A stretch of 15,627 nt of DNA, taken from contig JABJCS010000488.1 of NCBI GenBank assembly GCA_018665505.1, positions 1 to 15,627 of the forward strand, read 5' to 3'. Below are positions 1 through 7,702 of this stretch, piece after piece. Both the position numbers and the translations under genes were made by a program. This DNA comes from Alphaproteobacteria bacterium. GTDB lineage: Bacteria > Pseudomonadota > Alphaproteobacteria > UBA8366. The notes under the pieces were generated by a model. It made no database searches, was not told where the DNA came from, and was given only the letters and a program-made list of their open reading frames with translations. Numbering within the stretch: position 1 is the first letter of the stretch; the number at the start of each line of letters is the position of its first letter.

Positions 1-612
1 ACCCGCCGCGCCTACGAATGGGGTAAGAAACTACGCGATGGCGAATGGGGCCGTTGGATCGCCGTCGAAAAGTTGGGAACGGATGTTCGGGGAAAGCGGC
101 TCGGCATTTACGGCATGGGCCGCATTGGTCGCGCGGTCGCGGAACGCGCCCGTGGGTTCGGCATGGAAATCCACTATCATAATCGCAGCAAGCTTTCGCC
201 CGACCTGGAAGCCGGCGCCGTCTACCATGCCGATGCGGAAAAAATGCTGAGTCAAATCGATGTTCTCTCGATGAACTGCCCCGCGACGCCCGAGACGGTG
301 CATTTCCTGAATGCGGACCGTATCGCCATGATGAAGGACGGCGCTATTGTACTGAACTCGGCGCGCGGCTCGGTGATCGTCGACGACGCTTTAATTAATG
401 CCCTGCAATCAGGAAAACTGTCGGCAGCGGGTCTCGATGTCTTTGACGGTGAGCCGAAAGTCGATCCGCGTTATCTGACATTGGAAAACGCCTTTCTCAT
501 GCCACATATCGGTAGCGCCACCATTGAGACACGCAATGGGATGGGCTTCCGTGCACTGGATAATCTCGATGCCGTCTTTGCGGGTCAGGAGCCCGGCGAC
601 CGTATTGCTTGA
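1..612 (+). CDS. D-2-hydroxyacid dehydrogenase, glyoxylate/hydroxypyruvate reductase type (5' truncated by window edge)
   Basis: This is the C-terminal 203 residues of an NAD(P)H-dependent D-2-hydroxyacid dehydrogenase, which would reduce 2-oxoacids such as glyoxylate or hydroxypyruvate to D-hydroxyacids in the cytoplasm. Frame 1 is open from base 1, so the start lies outside the window. The nucleotide-binding loop GMGRIG is at fragment residues 38-43. It is followed by YHNRS at the end of the second strand; Asn-Arg there, instead of Asp, suggests NADPH preference (inference). The expected catalytic set is present: Arg122 in NSARGS, Glu151 in DGEP and His169 in PHIGSAT. The protein ends normally. 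No internal start should be believed, because the cofactor fold begins before the first internal TTG at base 73. The family is certain; the substrate is not, since glyoxylate, hydroxypyruvate, formate and phenylpyruvate enzymes share this fold. It shares no operon with the next gene, 145 bases away. Confidence 0.9.
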   Translation, partial: TRRAYEWGKKLRDGEWGRWIAVEKLGTDVRGKRLGIYGMGRIGRAVAERARGFGMEIHYHNRSKLSPDLEAGAVYHADAEKMLSQIDVLSMNCPATPETVHFLNADRIAMMKDGAIVLNSARGSVIVDDALINALQSGKLSAAGLDVFDGEPKVDPRYLTLENAFLMPHIGSATIETRNGMGFRALDNLDAVFAGQEPGDRIA

Positions 613-636
613 TATCAATACGCCATTCCCGCGTTT

Positions 637-682
637 CCGGCAGATGCTGCCGTCAACAGGCAGAAGTTTCCGCCGGGTTTTT
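637..682 (+). terminator. possible Rho-independent terminator after the hydroxyacid dehydrogenase
   Basis: CCGGC (637-641) can pair with GCCGG (672-676). An inner stem of CTGCC (647-651) with GGCAG (659-663) lies inside it, and TTTTT follows at 678-682. A competing local hairpin, CGGCAG-ATG-CTGCCG (638-652), uses the same bases. The position, 25 bases after the stop codon, suits a terminator, but the stem is interrupted, so this is tentative. Confidence 0.35.
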
Positions 683-757
683 GTTGCCGACACATAAGAC
701 TCAACGATTCCAAGGTCGTCAAATGGCATAATCCTTGCGCTTTATCCAAGTATCTCC

Positions 758-1492
758 ATGTCGGGAAAGGATAAAGCGAGCATGAGCAAGTCGTCGGACG
801 GCAAAACCACCGAAAGCGCTGCTGCTAGCGGCACGGCCAAGCGCTTGGAAGAAGTGCTCGATAATCTCGATCTGGAGACAATCGGCGCACCCATGTTGCG
901 GACCTTGCTTTCGCAGACGATGGAAACGTTGAAAATTGCCCGCCGACGCGTTGACGAACAGCAGAACCATTTGGAGCTTCTCAGTCAATTATCGACGACC
1001 GACCCGGCCACGGGACTGTTGAACATGCGCGGCCTGCATTTGATCTTGCGACGAGTCCTGGCACGCGCCAAGCGTGACGAGACCGGCGGCGTTCTGATTG
1101 TCATTGATCTCGACGGTTTCAAGGCAATCAACGACAGTTACGGGCATACCGCAGGGGACGAAGTCCTCGTCAGTGTCGCACGGCACCTTGTGGGCGGAGT
1201 GCGGGAAGGCGACGAGGTCGCACGTCTCGGCGGAGACGAGTTCGCGATTTTGATGCCGGGCGTCAGCCGCCGTGAAGCCGACCTCCGAGCCACGGCCCTC
1301 AGCACGGGTCTAAACGGCTTAGTCGTGCCCTGGGATGGAAAGGCCATTCAAGTTCGCGGCAGTGTTGGCGGAGCTTGCTACGGGCCCGACGACGACATGG
1401 ACACGATCTACCGGCGCGCGGACGAGGAAATGTACCGCCAGAAAAACGACCGCATGTCGATCCGTACAGCGGGCGGCAAGCACGACGCTTAG
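758..1492 (+). CDS. soluble GGDEF-domain diguanylate cyclase
   Basis: This is a predicted cytoplasmic diguanylate cyclase, making cyclic di-GMP from two GTP. It has 244 residues. Residues 1-30 are low-complexity and polar. Residues about 27-78 are helical and likely coiled-coil, which suits the dimerisation these enzymes need. The GGDEF domain runs from about 79 to 235. The signature GGDEF is intact at 158-162, and the metal-binding IDLDGF stretch (Asp117, Asp119) and NDSYGH are present. The allosteric inhibitory site RxxD is also present as Arg149-Glu-Gly-Asp152, five residues before GGDEF, so product feedback is expected. There is no membrane segment and no recognisable PAS, GAF or receiver domain, so the input signal is unknown. 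The start is uncertain: ATG 758 has no clear ribosome site, while ATG 782 (residue 9) has AAAGG at 766-770. It converges on aspS with only 6 bases between the stop codons. Confidence 0.92.
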   Translation: MSGKDKASMSKSSDGKTTESAAASGTAKRLEEVLDNLDLETIGAPMLRTLLSQTMETLKIARRRVDEQQNHLELLSQLSTTDPATGLLNMRGLHLILRRVLARAKRDETGGVLIVIDLDGFKAINDSYGHTAGDEVLVSVARHLVGGVREGDEVARLGGDEFAILMPGVSRREADLRATALSTGLNGLVVPWDGKAIQVRGSVGGACYGPDDDMDTIYRRADEEMYRQKNDRMSIRTAGGKHDA

Positions 1493-1498
1493 AGCGTC
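1484..1498. terminator. small perfect inverted repeat over the convergent stops of the GGDEF gene and aspS
   Basis: GACGCT (1484-1489) and AGCGTC (1493-1498) are perfect inverted copies separated by TAG, and they straddle the stop codon of the cyclase gene just before the aspS stop. In this 6-base convergent junction the repeat could form a short hairpin on both transcripts. Neither strand has a real T-run, so its role as a bidirectional terminator is only a suggestion. Confidence 0.25.
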
Positions 1499-3307
1499 TT
1501 AATCCTCCGCCTTCTTGATCTCCGCCGGAAGCTGTACGCGGATATTCAATTCTTTCAAATGATTGGGGTCCGCCATGCCCGGCGCACCCATCATTAGGTC
1601 CTGCGCCTGCTGGTTCATCGGGAAGGTCACCACCTCGCGGATATTCGGCTCATCCGCCAACAACATCACGATTCGATCGATACCAGGGGCAGAACCACCG
1701 TGGGGCGGTGCCCCATATTTCAGCGCATTCAGCATCCCGCCGAATTGCTCTTCCACTTCTTCCTTGGAATACCCGGCGATTCCGAACGCTTTGTACATGA
1801 TGTCCGGACGGTGGTTCCGGATGGCGCCGGACGATAATTCGATCCCATTGCAGACGATATCGTACTGATAAGCCTTCACATCCAAGGGGTCCTGGGATTC
1901 CAGTGCCTCGATGCCGCCCTGCGGCATTGAGAACGGGTTGTGACTGAAATCGATAGCGCCGGTCTCGTCGTCCTTCTCGAACATAGGATAGTCAACGATC
2001 CAACAGAACTTGAAAGCGCCCTGCTCGACCATCTCCAAGTCTTCACCTACTTTCACACGGGCCGAAGCCGCGAACGGTGCGAAATCGTGCGGGTTCCCGC
2101 AAACAAAAAACACAGCGTCGCCATCGGCGAGGTCCAGTTGGGTTCGGATCGTTTCCGTCCGATCCGCGCCGATATTCTTGGCGATCGGTCCGGCACCCTC
2201 TCCTTCGCGGAAGAAAATATACCCGAGCCCCGGCTGGCCTTCCTTCTGCGCCCAATTGTTCATACGGTCGCAGAAAGCACGCGAGCCACCGGTCTTGGCC
2301 GGGATCGCATAGACGCGAACCTTCTCGTCCTTCTCGATCATGCCGGCGAAAATCTTGAAACCGGACCCCCTGAAAGAATTCGTTACGTCTTCAATCTCGA
2401 TGGGGATACGCAAATCCGGCTTATCGGAGCAATATTTCTGCATTGCTTCGTCATACGGAATACGCGGAAACGGCGTCGGGGTCACCGAGCGCGGCGTGCC
2501 GTCGGCAAATTCGGCGAACTCCTCGAAGACACCGCCCAGCACCGGCTCGATCGCGTTGAACACATCGTCTTGCGTCACAAACGACATCTCGATATCGAGC
2601 TGATAGAACTCACCCGGAGAGCGATCCGCTCTCGCATCCTCATCCCGGAAACAGGGTGCGATTTGGAAATACCGGTCGAACCCAGCCACCATGATCAGCT
2701 GCTTGAACTGCTGCGGCGCTTGCGGCAACGCATAGAACTGTCCCGGATGCATCCGACTGGGCACGAGGAAGTCACGGGCACCCTCGGGCGAGGAGGACGT
2801 CAGGATCGGTGTTTGGAATTCGGTAAAGCCCTGATCGGTCATGCGTCGCCGGATCGATGAAATCACCTGGGACCGGAGCACGATATTGCGGTGCAATTCT
2901 TCGCGCCGCAGATCGAGAAAGCGATACCGCAGTCGAATTTCTTCTGGATAACCCGCATCCTGATTAACCGGCATCGGCAGCGCTTCGGCAATGCCCTGTA
3001 CTTCGACGGTCTCGATGCGAAGCTCAACCTCCCCGGTCGGTAGGTTCGGGTTGATGGTCTCATCGCTGCGCCGGTCAATCTTGCCGGTGAAGGTCACGAC
3101 GGTCTCATTGGTGAGCGTTTCCAATTGCGGAAAGATCGCACTTGAGACATCGGCGACGCATTGGGTCAGCCCATAATGGTCGCGCAAATCGATGAAAAGC
3201 AGGTTGCCGTGATCGCGGGTGCGATGCACCCAACCGGAGAGGCGAGCCTCTTCTCCGGCGTGTTCAGGACGAAGGTCTCCACAGGTATGCGTGCGGTAAA
3301 GATGCAT
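1499..3307 (-). CDS. aspS: aspartyl-tRNA synthetase (aspartate--tRNA(Asp/Asn) ligase)
   Basis: AspRS attaches aspartate to its tRNA using ATP; this is the bacterial-type class II enzyme of 602 residues. In order it has an N-terminal OB-fold anticodon-binding domain (about 1-110), the catalytic core and the bacterial GAD insertion (about 285-430). Motif 2, [10 protein letters not shown], is near 220-229. Motif 3, [13 protein letters not shown], is near 537-549 and includes Arg545. The C-terminus is normal. The alphaproteobacterial SPG insertion follows motif 2 (230-232). I chose ATG 3307 because [12 protein letters not shown] is the usual family N-terminus. The frame stays open 95 codons further, but that part is unlike AspRS and overlaps the divergent gene. 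His33 in RTRDHGN matches His31 of the Pseudomonas aeruginosa non-discriminating enzyme, where discriminating enzymes have Leu (from memory). The enzyme may therefore also charge tRNA-Asn for later amidation by GatCAB. It is convergent with the GGDEF gene and divergent from the CoA-transferase. Confidence 0.98.
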   Translation of the reverse strand: MHLYRTHTCGDLRPEHAGEEARLSGWVHRTRDHGNLLFIDLRDHYGLTQCVADVSSAIFPQLETLTNETVVTFTGKIDRRSDETINPNLPTGEVELRIETVEVQGIAEALPMPVNQDAGYPEEIRLRYRFLDLRREELHRNIVLRSQVISSIRRRMTDQGFTEFQTPILTSSSPEGARDFLVPSRMHPGQFYALPQAPQQFKQLIMVAGFDRYFQIAPCFRDEDARADRSPGEFYQLDIEMSFVTQDDVFNAIEPVLGGVFEEFAEFADGTPRSVTPTPFPRIPYDEAMQKYCSDKPDLRIPIEIEDVTNSFRGSGFKIFAGMIEKDEKVRVYAIPAKTGGSRAFCDRMNNWAQKEGQPGLGYIFFREGEGAGPIAKNIGADRTETIRTQLDLADGDAVFFVCGNPHDFAPFAASARVKVGEDLEMVEQGAFKFCWIVDYPMFEKDDETGAIDFSHNPFSMPQGGIEALESQDPLDVKAYQYDIVCNGIELSSGAIRNHRPDIMYKAFGIAGYSKEEVEEQFGGMLNALKYGAPPHGGSAPGIDRIVMLLADEPNIREVVTFPMNQQAQDLMMGAPGMADPNHLKELNIRVQLPAEIKKAED

Positions 3308-3395
3308 GTCGGTTCGGTCTCGAAAAGCTTGGAAAATTAGGAGCGGAAAGGGCATGGTTTCTCGCCGATTGTCAAGACGAGCCGCAGCGCGAAAC

Positions 3396-3400
3396 AGGAG
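3396..3400 (+). promoter_or_regulatory. ribosome binding site AGGAG deciding the start of the CoA-transferase
   Basis: AGGAG lies 7 bases before ATG 3408, which is ideal spacing. It supports this start over the in-frame codon about 100 bases upstream at 3306, which would overlap the start codon of aspS. The 100 bases between aspS and this gene must hold promoters for both strands. I cannot point to a clear -35/-10 pair for either. Confidence 0.75.
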
Positions 3401-3407
3401 AATTTCG

Positions 3408-4595
3408 ATGAGCCAAGAGTTCCAACCCTTAAATGGCATTCGGGTCGTCGAGATGACCCACATGATCATGGGACCATCTTGCGGCATGTTCCTTGGACTC
3501 ATGGGTGCGGAAGTCATAAAGGTCGAACCTCCGGCAGGCGACAAGACACGCGATCTGACCGGGATGGGCAGTCCCTTCTTCCCACTGTTCAATCGGGGAA
3601 AGAAATCGGTTCAACTCGACCTTACTACGGAAGCGGGGAAAGCAGCGCTGGATAAGCTCTTGGCGACAGCGGATGTCTTCGTCGACAATTTCCGCGATGT
3701 GTCGCTCGCGAAGATGGGTGCCGATCCGAAAGTTCTGCGGGAGAAGTTCCCAAAATTGATCTTGGCCTCCCACAAAGGCTTCCTTGAAGGTCCCTATCAG
3801 GACCGCACCGCATTAGATGAAGTCGTGCAGATGATGACCGGGCTCGCCTATATGACGGGCCCCACGGGCCGCCCCCTGCGGTTCGGCTCCTCCGCCGTCG
3901 ATATCTTCGGTGGATTGTTTGGCGCTTTTTCCGTTATGGGCGCCATCCTGGAGCGGCGAGAAACCAATCAAGGCCGTGACATCCGCATCGGTCTGTTCGA
4001 GAACGGGTTGTTGCTCGTTGCCCAGCATATGGTGCAATTCGAACTCGAGGGCACCAATCCGCCTCCGATGCCGGAGCGCGATTTCTCGTGGCCGGTCTAC
4101 GACATCTTTGTAACCGCCGACGAACGCCAGATCTTCATCTCCGCCGTCACCGAGAGCCAATGGGCGACACTCTGTAAATATATGGAATTGACTGACTTTT
4201 TAGCGGATTCTCGTTTGCAAACACGGATGGATCAAATCAACGCCAGAAGCTGGACGATCCCGGTCGTGGCAGAGGCCGTCGCGACGCGGCGCTATCATGA
4301 CTTGTTGGCGGATTTCGAGGAACGGGGCATTCCGTTCTCTCCGATCAACAAACCTGCAGATAATTTTCAGAATCCGCATGTGTTGCGTCCGGGCGGCCTC
4401 GTGACTTCGAAGATGCCCGATGGCCGCAGCTTTCGCGCGCCATCGCTGCCCTTCGCGGTCGATGGCGAAATGATGGCGACAACCGGCGACCTCTCCGATA
4501 TCGGCGAATACACATCGGAAATTCTTGGCGAACTCGGTATGAGCGCGGTGGAAATCGAAGCCGCGCGTGGCCCTCTCAAGGCGGCCGCCGAATAG
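3408..4595 (+). CDS. CaiB/BaiF family (family III) CoA-transferase
   Basis: Family III CoA-transferases move coenzyme A between carboxylic acids through an enzyme-bound anhydride, and they act as interlocked dimers in the cytoplasm. This one has 395 residues, the usual length. The opening [17 protein letters not shown] and [12 protein letters not shown] (about 10-42) are typical of the N-terminal CoA-binding fold. The predicted nucleophile is Asp165 in SSAVDIFGG, placed by comparison with Asp169 of formyl-CoA transferase. The linker and small domain follow (about 220-320), and the C-terminal part returns to the large domain with [12 protein letters not shown]. The substrate cannot be read from the sequence; carnitine, oxalate/formate, succinate, bile-acid, benzylsuccinate and racemase (Amacr) relatives all share this architecture. 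No dehydrogenase or ligase gene lies alongside on the same strand to hint at a pathway. It is convergent with the MFS gene, 6 bases between stops. Confidence 0.93.
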   Translation: MSQEFQPLNGIRVVEMTHMIMGPSCGMFLGLMGAEVIKVEPPAGDKTRDLTGMGSPFFPLFNRGKKSVQLDLTTEAGKAALDKLLATADVFVDNFRDVSLAKMGADPKVLREKFPKLILASHKGFLEGPYQDRTALDEVVQMMTGLAYMTGPTGRPLRFGSSAVDIFGGLFGAFSVMGAILERRETNQGRDIRIGLFENGLLLVAQHMVQFELEGTNPPPMPERDFSWPVYDIFVTADERQIFISAVTESQWATLCKYMELTDFLADSRLQTRMDQINARSWTIPVVAEAVATRRYHDLLADFEERGIPFSPINKPADNFQNPHVLRPGGLVTSKMPDGRSFRAPSLPFAVDGEMMATTGDLSDIGEYTSEILGELGMSAVEIEAARGPLKAAAE

Positions 4596-4601
4596 CGCGC
4601 A

Positions 4602-6158
4602 TTATTTCTGACCGCGGGTCCCCTTTCCCATCAGTATCGCCGGTAGCAGCGCGGCAACGAACACTACCGCGATGATCATAAATCCGTCTTGGAAACCCAT
4701 TGTCTGCGCCTGAGCTTCGACGACCCGCCCCAAGAAATGGAGCGCACCGGGCTGTAAGACCGCGTCCGCGACACCGCTATCGTGCAATAGTTCCGAGACC
4801 ATACTCAACAGCTCGCGGCTGGCTTCGTTATGCGCCGTTTGAGTAGCGGTCATTGAGATCGCATGGAATTCAGTACGTTGCTCCATAAACACGACTAGTA
4901 GGTTCACCCCAAACGCACCGCCCATCATGCGAATAAAGTTAATCGAACCAGAAGCATTATTGAGCTGTTCCGGTGGCAAAGCCCGCAAGGCCGACACATT
5001 GATCGCGGGCAACATAATGCTCTGTCCCAAACGTCCGATAATGACGTAGAACGCCAATATCCAAAACGCGGTGTTCACATCCGTGCCATGCAATAGAGCC
5101 GCTCCAAAGGCGAATAATCCAAGGCCGATCATGGCCAGATACCGCGCTGGAAAACTGTCCACCAGTCGCCCCCCGATCGGAAAGAAACACATCACGACAA
5201 GCCCGGCCGGAGCCGTCACCATACCCGCCGCTGTAGGTGTGAAATTTTGCACGGTTTGCACGAAAACCGGAATGATATAGGTCGACGCGAAATTTCCCGC
5301 ACCGAAGACAAACCCCAAGGCAGCGGCGGCCGCAAATTGCGGATTTCGGAAGACGGCGCAATCGAGGATTGGCGCATCCGCCCCCAATTGCGAATAGACA
5401 AATGCCGCACCCAACACGATGCCGCCGCCGCCCATCAACAGAATGCTGTCCGAGAGCCAGCCATCGCGTTGACCGTTCGCAATAGCGGTCAGCAGACAGA
5501 TCAATGCCCCCGCGATCAGCGCGTAGCCGGTCCAGTCGAACGGTAGGCGTTTCAAGTCCGGGTCGCGCGTCGGCATGAAGAAGCTGCCCAAAAGCATGGC
5601 TAGCCCGGCGATCGGCAATGGTATGTAGAACAGTTCGCGCCAACTTGAGGCATCGATCGTGATACCACCCACGATGGGCCCCAGGATCGGCGCAATCATG
5701 ATTCCGCCGCCATATAGGCTAAGCGCCAGACCACGTTTTTCCGGCGGAAACACTTTGAAGATGGTCACCATCGCAAGCGGCTGCACGACACCGGCGGCAA
5801 AACCTTGGATCACCCGTGAGAGGATCAGAATATCGATATTGGGTGCAAACGCCCCCAGAAACGATCCCGCGACAAAGATACTTACCGCGCCGATATACCC
5901 CACACGCGGCCCGAAAATCGACAAAACCCAAGCGCCCAGCAGTTGGCTGGCAGTCATCGCCGCCAAGAACGCCGTCGACATCCATTGCGCTTCACTCTGA
6001 CCGACACCGAACGTCCCCATGATGCTAGGCACCGCCACGTTCACCATGGTCGAGGAGAGAATCATCACCATCGCGCCCATCATGCCGGTCGCGGTAACGA
6101 GCCAGCGATATGAGGGACCATAACGATTTTGTAGCGTGTTGACGCTCTCGACAGGCAC
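4602..6158 (-). CDS. MFS transporter, DHA2 (EmrB/QacA-type, 14 helices) drug-proton antiporter
   Basis: This inner-membrane transporter of 518 residues has the DHA2 layout of about 14 hydrophobic helices, starting near residue 19 and ending near 510. Motif C of antiporters is clear in helix 5 (GGGIMIAPILGPIVGG, 150-165). WRELFYIPLPIAG at 173-185 is the DHA2-typical stretch after it, and TMVNVAVPSIMGTF at 37-50 matches motif D1. The loop 2-3 motif A is degenerate (SIFGPRVGYIG). The polar loop from about 428 to 487 before the last helix resembles the periplasmic loop of EmrB. The likely role is proton-driven export of hydrophobic or amphipathic compounds. No EmrA-like membrane fusion protein or TolC-like gene is next to it, and no TetR/MarR regulator is seen. 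The start is GTG, preceded by GGAAC about 7 bases upstream. It lies 109 bases downstream of slyX on the same strand, so they may be co-transcribed. Confidence 0.93.
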   Translation of the reverse strand: MPVESVNTLQNRYGPSYRWLVTATGMMGAMVMILSSTMVNVAVPSIMGTFGVGQSEAQWMSTAFLAAMTASQLLGAWVLSIFGPRVGYIGAVSIFVAGSFLGAFAPNIDILILSRVIQGFAAGVVQPLAMVTIFKVFPPEKRGLALSLYGGGIMIAPILGPIVGGITIDASSWRELFYIPLPIAGLAMLLGSFFMPTRDPDLKRLPFDWTGYALIAGALICLLTAIANGQRDGWLSDSILLMGGGGIVLGAAFVYSQLGADAPILDCAVFRNPQFAAAAALGFVFGAGNFASTYIIPVFVQTVQNFTPTAAGMVTAPAGLVVMCFFPIGGRLVDSFPARYLAMIGLGLFAFGAALLHGTDVNTAFWILAFYVIIGRLGQSIMLPAINVSALRALPPEQLNNASGSINFIRMMGGAFGVNLLVVFMEQRTEFHAISMTATQTAHNEASRELLSMVSELLHDSGVADAVLQPGALHFLGRVVEAQAQTMGFQDGFMIIAVVFVAALLPAILMGKGTRGQK

Positions 6159-6267
6159 TAATGTTCCGATCTTTTAGTCTCTCGAAGACGCGATACCACA
6201 CTCCGATACACTTGAGACGCGCTTACAATGGAATTGGTGGACCAACGGGTTCGGTCAAACGATTTAA

Positions 6268-6444
6268 CTATATTTCAACGGCTTCGCCGGTCTCGCGGTT
6301 ACGGATATGTGCGAGAATCATTTCGACCTGCCGTTCAAGGTTTTGAATCTCAGACTGCTGACGTGTGATCACGCCATTCAGATCATCCAACGTTTGCTCG
6401 TAATGCGCTACCCGCATCTCCAACTCGATCAACCGGCTTTCCAT
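6268..6444 (-). CDS. slyX: SlyX family small coiled-coil protein
   Basis: This is a 58-residue protein reading MESRLIELEMRVAHYEQT at the start and ending RETGEAVEI. The N-terminus has the SlyX pattern of a basic residue followed by heptad-spaced Leu, Ile and Val, and the whole of residues 3-46 reads as one amphipathic coiled coil (LIELEMRV, TLDDLNGVI, EIQNLERQV). The gene has its own ribosome site, AAGGG at 6452-6456, 7 bases before ATG 6444, and a clean TAG stop. SlyX proteins are widespread in proteobacteria, beside slyD in enterics, but their molecular function is unknown; I claim only family membership. It is divergent from rnd (78 bases apart) and upstream of the MFS exporter on the same strand. 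It is shorter than common minimum-ORF cut-offs and easily missed. Confidence 0.85.
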   Translation of the reverse strand: MESRLIELEMRVAHYEQTLDDLNGVITRQQSEIQNLERQVEMILAHIRNRETGEAVEI

Positions 6445-6522
6445 TGCTTCACCCTTTCAACGTTCGGAACTCACACGGCGGGTCTTTCATGGACCCGCAT
6501 TTCCGTGTATCCCTTTATCACC

Positions 6523-7695
6523 ATGCCGATCCAACCGATCGCCGACACAAATACCCTCGCCGCCTTCTGCGACCGCCAGAAGGACGCCGAATTCGTCACG
6601 GTCGATACAGAATTCGTCCGTGAGAAAACCTACTATCCGATCCTCTGCTTGATTCAAATAGCGGGCCCGGAAGACGAAGTCGTCATCGACGCACTGGCAC
6701 CCGGGATCGATCTCACGCCGCTCGCTGGATTATTCGGGAATCCGGATATTTTAAAAGTGATGCACGCGAGCCGGCAGGACAACGAAATCTTCTTCAATCT
6801 GTTCGGCGAGGTCCCGAAACCTCTTTTCGACACGCAGATTGCCGCCATGGTGTGCGGCTTCGGCGATCAAGTCGCATATGGCACGCTCATTTCGAGAATA
6901 GTCGGGATCACACTTGAAAAAACATCCCGCTACGCCGATTGGTCCCACCGCCCATTGACGGAAAAGCAGCTCGTTTACGCATTGTCGGACGTCACGCATC
7001 TGCGGACGGCGTACCAAAGCCTGGCAGCGGATTTGGAAGAATCCGGCCGGGAAAACTGGTTGAGCTCGGAAATGGAGATCCTGACGGATCCAGCCACCTA
7101 TCGCATGGACCCACAGGAAGCATGGAAGCGCATCAAAAGCCGCACGACAAACGCAAAATTCCTGGCGGTCCTGCGCGAGGTTGCGGCCTGGCGTGAAGCT
7201 CAAGCGCAACGGCGCGACATTCCCCGGAATCGATTACTGCGTGATGATTCGTTGTTGGATATTTCCGCGCACACACCAAAAACAGTGGATGCCTTGGCCC
7301 GAATACGGGGCATACAGCGCGGCTTTGCCGACGGGCGGATGGCGGAAGGTCTGTTGGACGCCATCGCCCGGGGAGTGGCAACACCGGAAGAAGACCGCCC
7401 GCAAGTCGATTCACGCGAGCGACTACCTGGTGGGCTCGGGCCGCTCACCGACTTGTTAAAAACGTTACTGAAACTCTGCTGCGAAGAAGCCAAGGTCGCT
7501 CCAAAATTAATTGCTTCCGCCGACGACCTGGAACGCATCGCGGCCTCCGACAATGTTGACGTACCCGCGCTCAAGGGTTGGCGAAAAGAAGTTTTCGGAG
7601 AACGGGCTCTCGCCCTTAAGAGTGGTCGCCTTGGTCTCACGGCCCAGGGTAAGAAGATACGACTGATCGACATTACCGACAGTGACGAAGGCTAA
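6523..7695 (+). CDS. rnd: ribonuclease D
   Basis: RNase D is a 3'-to-5' exoribonuclease of the DEDDy family that helps trim tRNA 3' ends and other structured RNAs. It has 390 residues, about the usual length. The exonuclease domain covers about 1-175. Exo I is VDTEF (Asp28, Glu30), Exo II is HASRQDNEIF (Asp86), and Exo III contains Tyr152 and Asp156 in YALSDVTHL. This gives the full catalytic set. The HRDC nucleic-acid-binding domain follows (about 205-290, with REAQAQRRDIPRNRLLRD), and a second HRDC-like helical region ends the protein. ATG 6523 (MPIQPI) was chosen because the fold begins just after it. Translation of upstream in-frame codons is only the antisense of slyX. No Shine-Dalgarno sequence is visible before the ATG, so initiation may be weak or leaderless. 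The M23 gene follows immediately and is likely co-transcribed. Confidence 0.95.
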   Translation: MPIQPIADTNTLAAFCDRQKDAEFVTVDTEFVREKTYYPILCLIQIAGPEDEVVIDALAPGIDLTPLAGLFGNPDILKVMHASRQDNEIFFNLFGEVPKPLFDTQIAAMVCGFGDQVAYGTLISRIVGITLEKTSRYADWSHRPLTEKQLVYALSDVTHLRTAYQSLAADLEESGRENWLSSEMEILTDPATYRMDPQEAWKRIKSRTTNAKFLAVLREVAAWREAQAQRRDIPRNRLLRDDSLLDISAHTPKTVDALARIRGIQRGFADGRMAEGLLDAIARGVATPEEDRPQVDSRERLPGGLGPLTDLLKTLLKLCCEEAKVAPKLIASADDLERIAASDNVDVPALKGWRKEVFGERALALKSGRLGLTAQGKKIRLIDITDSDEG

Positions 7696-7702
7696 CCACC
7701 CG

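Noticed and set aside
1940..2860. A 306-codon plus-strand open frame inside aspS
   Set aside because: It is antisense to highly conserved AspRS catalytic sequence, resembles no family I know, and is the usual consequence of codon bias in a high-GC gene.
3308..3592. A 95-codon N-terminal extension of aspS
   Set aside because: The family N-terminus ([12 protein letters not shown]) starts at 3307. The extension is unlike AspRS and would run through the ribosome site and first codons of the divergent CoA-transferase.
4957..5643. A 228-codon minus-strand frame within the MFS transporter region
   Set aside because: It is the same strand in another frame of the transporter, rich in Arg and Cys with no family resemblance, while the transporter frame has clear DHA2 motifs.
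6307..6522. A 72-codon N-terminal extension of rnd
   Set aside because: It is mostly the reverse strand of slyX, and RNase D normally starts close to the MPIQPI position.
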